NCBI GenBank assembly: GCA_019096065.1
Contig: JAGUCH010000005.1
Coordinates: 3,906,001 to 3,970,000 of the forward strand
DNA from: Paracyclopina nana
Lineage: Eukaryota > Arthropoda > Copepoda > Cyclopoida > Cyclopettidae
Length of the DNA: 64,000 bases
Direction of reading: 5' to 3'
The notes under the pieces are model-generated. The model was not told the DNA's origin. It made no database searches and was given only the letters and a program-made list of their open reading frames with translations. Of the stretch, positions 23,430 through 35,400 are shown piece after piece (position 1 is the first letter of the stretch; every line of letters begins with the position of its first letter). A program made the translations under genes and the position numbers.

Positions 23430-26400
23430 TCACTCAAGATCGCTCGCACATTTGTACGCAGTTCTGTACACGGTTTTAATGATGGTTTTGTATTCCGGCC
23501 TGGTCTTTTTGCAAGGGAGGCCATTTTCGCAAATTGTGTCGTACTCCTTTTCCACGACTTGCTTGTACGCTCTCGTGTGGGGCTCTCGTACAGTTTCGTA
23601 GCGACGGCACAGCCTGAAAAATATAGTGTACTAAAATGTATTAAAGTAGCTAGGCCCCTTAATTGGCCTATATTTATTACAGTCAACCCAGCTGCTACTG
23701 GCCAAAAGTTAGCAGCCACCCAGAAGTCAGGTGACCTTTTATTTTATGGTCAGTCTGTTTGCTTTTATGCTAGCCCACAATGGAAAGCTACCACACATAA
23801 TCTATTAAAGTACTAGCTTTTGGTGGAATTGCAAAAAGCCAATTATCCCTTTTCTCCGAAGAAAATCCATAATCAAGTTTAGCCCATAATTGGTCACGAG
23901 TTGGGCTTGTTAAAAAGGCAACTAAATTACTTTTTGTGGCATCTTGCTCCGTAAAAGCCGTCACGACATTTGCATTTGTTGTCGGGCATCGTGCACACTC
24001 CGCCGTTTTCACATCGCACAGTGCAAGTCTTGTCTTGACAGTCGGGACCGCTGAAACCATGAGGACATGAGCAAAGGTTATGGCCAATACAGACTCCCCC
24101 ATTTGCACAACCGGGCTCGCACGAGTCTGAAACGAATCAATAAAAGCATATTTACTCACTTTATATACCGCGTAGCCAGCAGCCACAAAAGCTATTAACT
24201 TAATTGGCCACTCTGCTAGCTGTCAAAGTACTATAAAGCTTTGAATTTGTGGTTTCCATCAGTGAAGAAGAGAATCATCATTCCGTTGTGATATTGAAAG
24301 AAATTCACGTTCTCATTTTTGACGGAGCTTGCAATACGGAAACGTGACTAAATTAGATACGCACGCGCGCGAGTATGCGAGTTATGCTCGAGAAATGCAT
24401 TTTGCATCTGCTGTGATTGATTTCTTGGGACCGAAACTTTTCTCCCAAGTTCAACAGGAACGTTGTTCAAAGAGTGGAAAGAAAGGTTTTTTATGAAGAA
24501 ATCGTATTTTAAGAAACAAATGCGAAGAAAGTTGTTGGTCCATATATGCAACTTCCATGTGGAAGAAAATTCAATTTGGCCACGGTCGTTGCCGATATGG
24601 TACAAAATATTTTCTAGATACTTACAGTCTTGGCAAAATGCTCCTGTAACTCCTAGGGGACATTCACATTTGAAAGGGGCCACGCAGCTTCCTCCGTTTT
24701 GACAGCCAGGATGACAAAAAGCTGCAAAAAGGGAGAAAGGGAAAATTGAATTCAATTTCCTTCAGCACAAGAGTTTATACAGAAATTATTTCGTGCAAAG
24801 CAATTATAGGCAAATGCATAATTGATGCCACTAGAAGAAGTTGTGGGCTTCTGGATATGGCGATAAATGCACTCAGGAAATTAGAATTAATCATAAACTC
24901 CGTATATAGTGTTATTATACCAGTCTGGCATCTCGCTCCAGTGAAGCCATCAGGGCAGGAGCAGACATCTGGATCCACACATAGGCCTCCATTAGCACAT
25001 CCAGGCCTACACAAGGCCTGTTCGCAGTGCTTTCCCGAGTATCCTTTGCGGCATTTGCATGAGGCTACCTCTCGAAGCGGATGATGGTGGCCGTAAATGT
25101 GGTTGTGGTATTCGCAGCTTCCTCCGTTGGCACACCAGCACTGAGGACTTTTTGAGCCTTGAAAAAACGCTTGAAGGTATACATCTTTAACCAAATGCCC
25201 GAAAACAATTACTTGAAGGAGGTTCTTCATCGTTGCTGCGAGAGTCCGGAGCCCAATAGTTGGGGATGCGAGGGATGACATTGGCGTGCTCCTCCGGAAG
25301 GGGAGAGTCTTTGGTGGGACTTGTCGTTGCCACCTCCATAAATAGGTCGTAACTCGCGTTCTTCGAGGTCGGTGGGCGACTGTGCCTCGCGTTTTCCACG
25401 TCCACTCTCGTGACAGTCTCGTATCTGAAGTAGAAAAACATCCGAGGATGAAAGTTACGTTAAAGACATCATATAAGTTAGTATGGCTCAAATTAGCTTA
25501 GACCCCAAAGGCCTCGGGTTTTTTTTAGAGAAAGTTGTAAACATGAGGATAATTGCGTTAAAAGTGGTCCAGGTTGGACAAAAGGGAAACACTATCATTT
25601 GACCTTTCTCCATGACACTATGCACAAGCTTTTGAAAGTAGCTGGGAGAGAAACAACTTGCCTCAACTTATTTTTTGCAACTGGGATCCAGCCAGAATCA
25701 GCCTGGGGACAGGGATGCCTATTGCAGGGCATTGTCTGCTTCTTGAGGCTGCTGGAGGCCATCATGCACTCCTCGAAGAGGCCACCGTTGTCCACGCATG
25801 TTGCTAAACGTGTCTTTAGCCCTCGTTTTCCACAACTTTTGCTGCAGGGACTCCAGGCAGACCAATCCAGATCTGGAACAAATATTTGGCCTTTAAAACT
25901 CACTCGGCAATTTGGCATACAAAGACAAAAGCTGCTTTTGGCAAAGCGCAAAGCTTTTAGGGTCAATTTAAAACTCAGACTCGCGGATTTGCTGTATGCG
26001 TCGGGTAGCAGCAGCGTGAGCACTGAAAAGGCTTTCTCCGCAAGGATTGAGTGCGTCCTTGTGATACGGCCTTATCATGTTCCAGGTGCACTTTGAGCAA
26101 AACTTTCAAAAAAGGCCTCCCCACCCAAATTGCTTTCCTTCAGAGCCCCTAGCTTTTATTAGCCGTAAAACGATGCTCTATAGCAAAGTGCAATTTTATG
26201 CATCATCAGGGATATAAGAGTGCTGGGGAGAAAATCTGACGTTTTTATCATACCAAAGTCACCGGAACCAAAGAGCTCCGTCGGAGTTATTTGCGGAATG
26301 TCGTCTTCCTCGTCATCTGCCATCGAGTCAAAGGAGCCACTGCCATCCTCGTCCTCCTCATCAATGTCATCAGGCCTCTTTTGTCTTTTGAGGAGTGTTG

Positions 26401-29400
26401 ACACCAAACTTGAGGGCTTTTCAGTCGTGGTCACCTCAGCAGACCAGTCCAAATCCACGTATTCCTCGTCCAAATAATCCTCTGGCTTCGCTGAAGCAGA
26501 GCCACCAGCTGCAATTTGGAAATGTGCATTTTTTAAAGGCTCCCTTCAAAGGCCTGACATCAAAGTCAGTCACCGAATTATTAGGCTATCGCCAAATTCT
26601 ATGGCACGCAGCTCAAGCAAAGCCGCAAAGCGGTCAAGCTGCTTTTGTTGGCCTAGCTGGGAAAAAGTGTATTATACCCTTTTTGTGCGCGTTGGTCTTT
26701 TGTGGTGCTTTGTCCTCCTCCTTCTCATCCTCTTGAATGTGAAAGTCACTAACGCCACCACCAGCAAGTTTTTCATCAACTTGGAATGGAACCCTATTTG
26801 GAGAGCATTGTTCTGAGACACCTCCAGAGGTCTCATCTACGAATGTCAGTTGCTCTATTTCACCCTGAAATTTCAGAGAAAAAAGATAGAGCATGACTTA
26901 GGATTTCGCCAGGCTGGCACACTCGCGAGGGCATATAAATTATTCATCAAAAGCCTACTCGTACTGCGCTGCCACAGCTTCAAACTGACATTTTCTGCCA
27001 GGTGTCACGCAAACTTTTCCACAATTTCTGGCAGGATTCACCAGTTTTTCCACCAACAAAAGTACATCCATATCACTCTCTCAATTCAGATGAAGGAGGA
27101 GCTCACTGCATTTTGCAAAGCCTATACTACATGCTATACCTACATATACTATAGTATACGTGCACCACTTGGCACTGAGAGTGGTGCAAAATCCAATATC
27201 TATGTATTGAGGTTTTTTCATCGAAAATGCAACAACAGTGGAAAAATCTAAAAATGTCTAGGTAATATCAGTTTCCCAATTGACGTCCTTTTAAATTCCC
27301 ACGAATTAAGCGCTCAAAAAGTTGAAAACGAAATATCACACTTCGAGTGAGCTTTTATGATATTTGAGCAAAGTGACATTTGTTCAAGTTATGGAACGTT
27401 CGCTTATATATTGGGCCTTAAAATGCAAAGTAGGCATAAAAGGAGAAAAGCGCGGTAGTAGCTGGCTAAAATAAGGGACATATGTGCTTTTAAGAGAGGG
27501 AAGAACCATTTCGAAAAGACGAGTGCAAGAATTCTCATTTCAGGCCAAAACTATAAATTGGAAAGACCTCAAGATGGATATAGCTTGACTATTGACTTAG
27601 AGAGATGGGAGTTACTTACTTTCTAACTTCAACAGACAAATTGACACAGTCCACCGTGAGGCCTCTCCCCCTCAAAAACTTTGTGCATTTAAGTCCTCCC
27701 TTTGACACTACTTCCAACTTTGTAGAATATAACGCTGCTGCAGTTTTGCTATCAATCTTTTTCGAAACGAGAATTTCGCTCAGTGAGTAAATCGAGAGAA
27801 GGAGGCCTAAAGGAATCTATTTGCCCTATAGATGGCCTAAACCGAAAAGGTCAGTCAAGGTGGAACAGTCATTTTGACCCAAGAAAATGAGGACTTGAAA
27901 AGAGAGGCTTTCTTCTATGCAGCTATTTTCTGGCACCGAGTCCAAAGCCATGGCCTTTATTTCTCGTTGAAAATCTGCAGGAGGGAAGTCATAAATTCTG
28001 GCCCCGAATGTAATCCTGGGTGGTTTTGCGATAAGAAAACTATCGAAAATGTAAGAAAGCGAGAACCGAATCCCAGCTATACACTGCTTCGCCAGCAACC
28101 AATTTATGTGCGTTGTTTCGGCGCCGACCACTGTGATATCGCAGCATTAGCTAGGAACTGGATTTACACAATGGAGGGTGCCATTAAAATTCCAGAGCGA
28201 AGTCAGACCATCCCTGCATAATTTCTGTGCTACTTTCATTCGCGCCTGTGTTTCCCTCATTTTATGGCACTCAAAATTGAGGTCATCAGCAGAGAGCTTT
28301 GGCGGTTGCATCACAACACGATAAGTGCTCGAAAGTTGTATCACCACAAAAAATGGATATATCTCCCCAGACAGTGTAGATACTTTAGTGAAAGTCTGGG
28401 AAGTCTTGTAGAGACGTTTTATTATACCTGATACATGTATCCGACGATCAAATCCGTATCCTTAGGCACATTGAGGGCATGCCTATGCAGCACTTGAGTC
28501 GTGATCCAGTGACAGTCAAGGTAAGTCCGCACTGAAGACCCTCCGTGAACGCTGAAAGACAAAAGGAGATTTTTTCTCTCTCTCACTTTCGCAGGAGAAA
28601 AGGAAAAGCTAAAAGAATTATTAGTGCAAAGCTGCCGGCTTGAAACGTCGTCCTAATTGGAAAAATTGGTTGGAGAGCCCTAATAGTAGGCCTTATCCAG
28701 ACCGCTTTGCCACTAGCTGCTATTTAGCTGCAATTGAAAACGAGCAGTAGTATAGGCTAGCAGAAAAACAATCTAATTAAAAACGAGAAAGCTGCTACAA
28801 AGCATAAACGGCGCGCTACACGCACAAATCCATATTTCTCCGAATTGGCAGCTTGCAGGGACGTCTCATTTGCATAAATTTTCTTGGAGCTCTGGATAAG
28901 AAAAAGTTGGTAGTTACCTGATTGCCAGCTGGTGCCAATGGCCGTCATTGATTCGAACCGGAATATCGATGATTTTCGACCCGTTTGGCAGCGAGTGTAC
29001 CAATTCCAAACGCCCCTCGTTCAATTCCAGAGATATGTACTCTTGTCGTGAGTTACGAGCATTCAAACTCAGGAGGATACCCTGAAAATGTATGGCAGAC
29101 ATGAGTTGAAAACCCGTCCTTTTTCCATCGCAAAAGGCAATAAAGTTGCTGACGAGTACGGTCAAAAGAAAGAAAGCCTTAATTTGGAAGACATGCAAGG
29201 CTCCTCCAAATTAAAGGGTTGAACTTGCTCGCTTTTTTATGGCGCCAGAGCCAGCAGCTTTAAATTACTTCAGACTCCTCGGCAGGCTTAATTGTGAGGA
29301 AAATGGTGAAGTCTCTTGGGATTTTCTGGCCAAAGGCTTCCATGAAGGGAAGTAAAAAATAGGAGCCAGGCCTGATTTGCCACGCGTCTGGACCACGTCC

Positions 29401-32400
29401 CACCACCTTGGTAAAGGCCGAAGGTGAGGGCTTGAAGTACCGCTCTTCTTTTATGGATAAAGTGTTGACAGCTCCTGTAAAATAACAAAAGGACCCTCAG
29501 ACTCGGGTAATTTTCTCGTCTAAGCTCCCCTGTCTTTAAGGCCCATCATACTCTTTTTATTAGAGCTCCTCATTTTGAGCAAAGCCTTTCACGTAATATT
29601 GGTAATTGGCTGTCAAAAAGATCTGTAAAAATCCGCCTCTTTGCGCCGTTGAAGTCGGAGGCTACGCAATTTCCTCCCTTTTTATGGCCAAGTATTTCAC
29701 TGCTTTTCTGTTGCTCGGCAAAGTGAAAGGAGACAGATACGACATAAATGTGACTCATCCAAGATAAAGACCAACGAAGCAAAATGGCATCATATAAGTT
29801 GCATTACATACTGCATATGATAGTAAGCTCGCAGATGCTTAGGAAGTTGCAGCATCGTGAATGAATGGACCTTTTCATTCTTATGCAACTCTTGTAATGA
29901 TCTTCCTACACACACAATGCCTTCGAACATATTTTGCTCATGCACCCATGAGGCTACTTATTTCTGTAATAAAACGGCAGCCCGAAAATTAATACCTTCA
30001 TAACATAAAAAGCTTTCATCGCTCTGGTGCGCGCGGCATTACTGCTACTTCACTGTGACAACTCCCTAATTCTAAAAGTTCTAGCTTGTGACAACATCTG
30101 CTACATCATTAGGAAAAGTCTTCAAAAAGTTGGGAAACGAGCTTGAAATTGAATTCCCAACCAACCGCTGCATTTTTCATTCAAGTGTTGGTTTGTTGGT
30201 TGATAGCAAAACTTTGCCAATAGGCAAGTCATCCATATATATACCAAGGTTGGTGGTGGCCACTACTACACCTTCTTTTGTTAAAGGGAATCCATTATCC
30301 CTGATTTCTATAGATTGACTTTCTAAAATTGTTTACGCGCGAAAAACGGCACCATTGCTTCTCCCGCTTTGATAAGCTTTAGTGAGTTGATTTTCATCTC
30401 AAATCAAGTAAGAAAACCTCTCATGAAAGTTTTAGAAAGCCATTAAGAAAAGCAGCCTGAGCTAAGGCAAATATTTAATTATTTTCCTTTATGTAAGGCA
30501 CTCAGCGAATCTTTCTATCAATCTGGATTCTGAAGGATCGCATATCTATTACATGCGCGCAGGCAGAAGAAGGAATGTACTAGATTAATGTAGCGGATGC
30601 AATGAGTGGATTTGGTGCAAGAAAACGTCCAGCAGCTGTGGTCTAATGCCCTGTTCATCTACTCTATTTTTTCGTAACTTTCTTGTCCTACCTTACGGAA
30701 AAAGTTGTCGTAACTCCACGAATTTCTATTAGCTGTCGTAGCTTGTAAGAACAAGTGTCATTTTAGCGATCCCTCTAGGATTGACTAAACTAATGCAACT
30801 TTGCAAAGAATTCACCGAAATGATAGACCTGGTAGAATGTTTTAGTCAGCCCTAGCAGGCCGGCTTTACTTGCTGCAAGCCTCATCCTTACGTTAGGACA
30901 CACTAAATCAAAGGAAGGTTGGAAGTTTGCCCTTGAACAAAGGCAAATCCAAATTGATTTAGTCAACCCTAGCCATTATGTGCATAACTTGACCAACGCG
31001 CTTGCCCAATTCGTACGCTAACGACTGATCTTACGCTCACAGCGGCTCACTTAAGACAATTTTTGTCGCTATAGAATAACGAAAAATTTTCGTAAGACTG
31101 CTAAAGTTAAGACTGAATTTGTCGTTGTAGATGAACAGGGCATAAATATGCCATTTTCTCGAGGGATTTGCAGAGAAGAAGGATGGGGGGACATTCACAA
31201 TAATGATAATATGCATGGTTGTAGCGTATTTCGGTGCAGATGCCCAGCTACTACTACCGAAGCCATTTTTTGGCTTAAATCAAGGGCCATAAAAGAAAAT
31301 GCCATTCTATATAGAAAATGGCCCATATCATGACCAAGGGAAACTTGCACAACAGATGGCTTCTTTCTCTTTATACCAGACTAGAAACACCAACTTCTTG
31401 ATCCAAAAGATAGCTAAAAAATTAGTCTCTGCAAGCTGGTGGATTTGTCTCATTAATCAAGAGCGCATGCCTTACCAAAATGAGCAGATGATGTAACCAA
31501 CTATTTACAGAGAGCTAAAAATTCTTCTGGTGAAGCGCTTTTTCTAGATGAATCTTCATATACAGGTGTCAAGTGTGTATATTGCATACTTCTTCCCAAC
31601 AGAATACTCAGATACAGCTAGGCAACACCATCTATCACCAAGATGAAAATTATGTAGAAAACATCTCAAGGACATATAGGAAGATACATTCGTGCTTGGT
31701 TTCCTATTAGCAATCGGCTCACCTTACCAAGCATAAAAAATCTCGAAAGACAGTATGTTACAATAGCGGATCGATACGCCTACGTAAGCTATCAATGCAA
31801 TGCTGTTATATAAAGATAATTTCTAAGTGGACTTTTACAGTCAAAATTGGTGGATATCAGACGAGATAGAAAAGATAAAGCATATCTTAGTTTATTTACG
31901 CTAAAGAGCAGTATGTCTCAATAACTACATTATCTATTTTTTATTTGTTGAGGGCTGGCAACTCTTTTTAACTTTACAGTGCCCCACAATTTCTGCTTAT
32001 CTTTAGATAAGGCAAAAGAAGTTCAAGCAATTCGCAAATATAATTCTTAGGCATATTTGGTTTGTAAAAGAGCTCGTTGTACTGAAGATGGCAAGATTTT
32101 GCATCTTGTAAGGGATTCTCTCATCGAAGAACATGGCAGCAGCATATGTTCCCGGCAGAAAATAACGATTGTATTCTGTATTGGTATTCAGGGGCTGCCA
32201 GAGCATTCCTCCCATGATCCCATGAATAGAGCAGCCATGGTTATCCAAGCAAAAGGGAAACGGACAAAAGAGACCCCCACCAATGAAATCTCCAAATAAT
32301 ATGTAAGCAAAAAAGGTGCATCGTCCAGGTCATTCCTCGCTAACTTTATTTGCCTAGTTTCCAACAAATGGTGTTATCTGCCTTTTTCACCATAAAAAAG

Positions 32401-35400
32401 AGGGGAAGGAAAAAAGTTTTCTTTTCTCCTACTAATAGAAGTGGGAGGAACCAGATGGAAAGAAGCCTAGCTAAGCCTCACTTGGGACATCATAGCAGTA
32501 GATACTACATAATGTCATATTCAGTTCAGCATGAAATTAGCTGGAACATAGCATAATCAATGAGCAAGCTGAGCTCATTAACCGAGTGCCAATTCAGTCA
32601 GTCGTAATGGGCACTTTTTTTAGGAGCTGAGCTCTTTTTTTAATGAGGCCTGAAATAACTTGGCCTAGCTGTAACCCCAAAGCCAGACAGTTCTTTATCC
32701 TCTTTGTTCAAGGCTCTTCTGGGAAAGAAAATTAGGCTAAGAAATGAATTTTTTCCTGGAAGTCATTCTAGAGGCCTCTCTAGATGTAGAATTCTCTTAA
32801 ACAGGTATTCAGAAAGCTGGATTCATAATGATCTCGATCCCATGGTAATGGATTTACTATCAGCCGTTAGCTTCTACGAATTAGCATGAATATCGCTAAT
32901 ACTATTTGGGAAATTATGCTAATGAAAGGCGAGATACGTGCCTAGCTTTAAAACAATCGCGTAAAAATGTAAATATATTCGTATCCTAAGTATCACTTAC
33001 ACCGTATACTATATAGTACATGGAATGTCTGCTGTGAGAGGAAATGCTTTCAGTTGATGCATTTGTTGCCACATTGGAGAAGTAGCATTGTTATATTGTT
33101 GTCTGTTGTGTATAAGGCCCACTTTCTTTTGTTCGACTAAATAAAAGCAATTATGTCATATAGAGCCAATCCTGCCTTAAATACGAGAGCTTTCGGAATG
33201 CCACCAGAATTGAATACAACAGACAATATACTCTCATATTAGAAACACAGTAAAAAACAGAGGCGAAAAATTGCTCCGCTCAAATGGGGGCTTCAGCTGC
33301 ATGGTGGTAAAAAATTGCTTTACCTGAGCATGAAAAGGAGTTGCAGGTCCTTTTCTCTGCATTGGATGAGCCGCAAAAAGTGGCAGAGTGGAAAAAACTG
33401 CGAGTTAGCGATGATGATGAAGGCCTAGTCAGTAGGCATTCCCGATGGCGTTTTTGTTGGCCACCGTCACAACTTTGGCTACAAGGACTCCATTCTGACC
33501 AAGGCGACCAGCCTAGAAGAGAGAAAAAAAGAAACAATGAAATTCAACCTATTTTCGTTTGCCTCTCTGATCGCGGCTGGCGCCGCGAGCGAGAAAGAAC
33601 CACAAAATCATCCCAATTGGAAAGATCCTACGTACTCTAGCTGGATAGCTAAAACGCTCTTGGGAGTTTCTCCCTTTATGCTACGTCTGAAAATGAACGA
33701 CGTGGACAGAGATGCTCAATTTATGCCAGACATGGAAAAATGCACTTATGTAAAAAAAGGGGGGGGAGATCTTTTCATATCTTCTTACAATTCAGTGGGT
33801 TTTCCCAGCAACTTCATTTGAAAGCTCCCAACAAATTATGCTCAAGCCTACGATCAAGTAAGCTAAATAGCCTTCACTCAACTAGAACAAAACCAAGAGT
33901 TTCAGTTGGGCTTTCAGATTCATCAATTTACCTGAAAGCTTCCTTATGTAGCAGTCAGAGAAGTTGGCGACGAACATAAAATACATAACAAGGCTGTCGT
34001 TTAATAATACAAGAAGGGCCCTCCTAAATTACAGAGAAAGCGGACAAAATGGGATAATCCTCAGCCAGCAAATGCGAAAACCTCGACATAAATCTTAGCC
34101 GCGATGGCAAAGAAGTCACATAAAATTCTTCCACCAAAGTTTCCCTGAATTCCATTACTCTTAGGCATTTGTCACAACTTCTCCTTTCTTGTGACACTTA
34201 ACAGCTGCTGCATGGCTTTTTTCGCTCGCGTTGATTGCAATGAGGTCAACGAATTCATCAAATTCTACACAACCAAGAACTTTTGGCCAAGAACGGCCTC
34301 ATTTCGAATTCGAATGAAAAAAGTAGGAATTTCCCTTTGAAGTCGCACAATTTTCAAGTTCTCTCTCGCCCAATTCCCTACACGATTGGAAGTGAGCACC
34401 CGGCCCAAAAGCAAGCCAGATTTTTCTAACCAGCATAAAAAATTTGGCCTCGTAAGTACATAAAAAAGATGTCATGTCGTAGCAGCTCTAAAATCTCCTT
34501 TTTCTTTTCCTTCCAATCCTTTTTGACACAAAATAAACATAAAACCTTCTGGCTCTTTTTTCAAAGGTGGCTGGGTGAGTTGCCCTTTAAAATCCGACCA
34601 AAAAACCTGCTACTTTGAAGGAGACGAACTTCCAAGGTCTTCAAAGGCTCTCAAATGTCAGTGAACATTACTTGGCATCTCCCCTGATTTTCCTAATTAT
34701 GTTTGCATTCCCTATATCTAGTCCTAATCCGATTATTCGACCGAGCAGCGCAGGAGCAGTGGGCAAATCAGTGACTTTTCCTTATGGAATGATTTGGTGC
34801 AGTCCCACTCACCTAAGGCCTTGAGCAGCCTTTTTTCCGTTTCCTGAGTGTAGTCGATGGCCGCCCCGAATGGATCATCATATCTCCCTTTGAACAAGGC
34901 TCTCTGGCCTTGGTAATATGATGGCTGGAGCAGGATCACGTAAGTCCTTTGGGTCACCAACTCGTTCCAGCATCGGCTGGAGTCACCAAAATGGCTCACA
35001 TTGATTCTTCTGCAAGAGAAAGAAAATTATGAATTATTGTGCCAGCTCCTTTCGGATTGGATGAAAAATTGAAATTCCGTGGGGTAAAATTATCATTTGT
35101 CAACTGGAATTGTGAAGCACTTCGTAAAAAAAGGGGAGAATTCCTTCCATTTCTTTGACGCGAATGCTTCGCATCAGTTTCTGTCTGAAAACGTCAGCTG
35201 ATCAGTAGTGAGTTACGCAAGCCCAGCCGATTTCGCAGAATATGGCCAAAAATAAACGATTACAGCCTCTTTTGTTTTTGATGATGCCACTCAATTTGGC
35301 CGGATTTTCATATTGGATTGGACGCTGCCGAGTCAGCAAATTCGGTGATTTTATCCTCCATCGCTGCCTTTAAAGGGGGATTATTTATCTTCCATCTCAG

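Noticed and set aside
23256..23816. 186-codon plus-strand frame
   Set aside because: No recognisable content; it is antisense to the last exon (23430-23613) of the matrix gene, which reads conserved Tyr/Cys-rich sequence and splices in phase.
28147..28347. Minus-strand frame ending NGTLHCVNPVPS, first considered as the exon after the laminin-G part
   Set aside because: It does not fit the phase-0 donor at 28428. The exon at 26678-26864 (GEIEQLTFVDE) continues the TSPN domain correctly.
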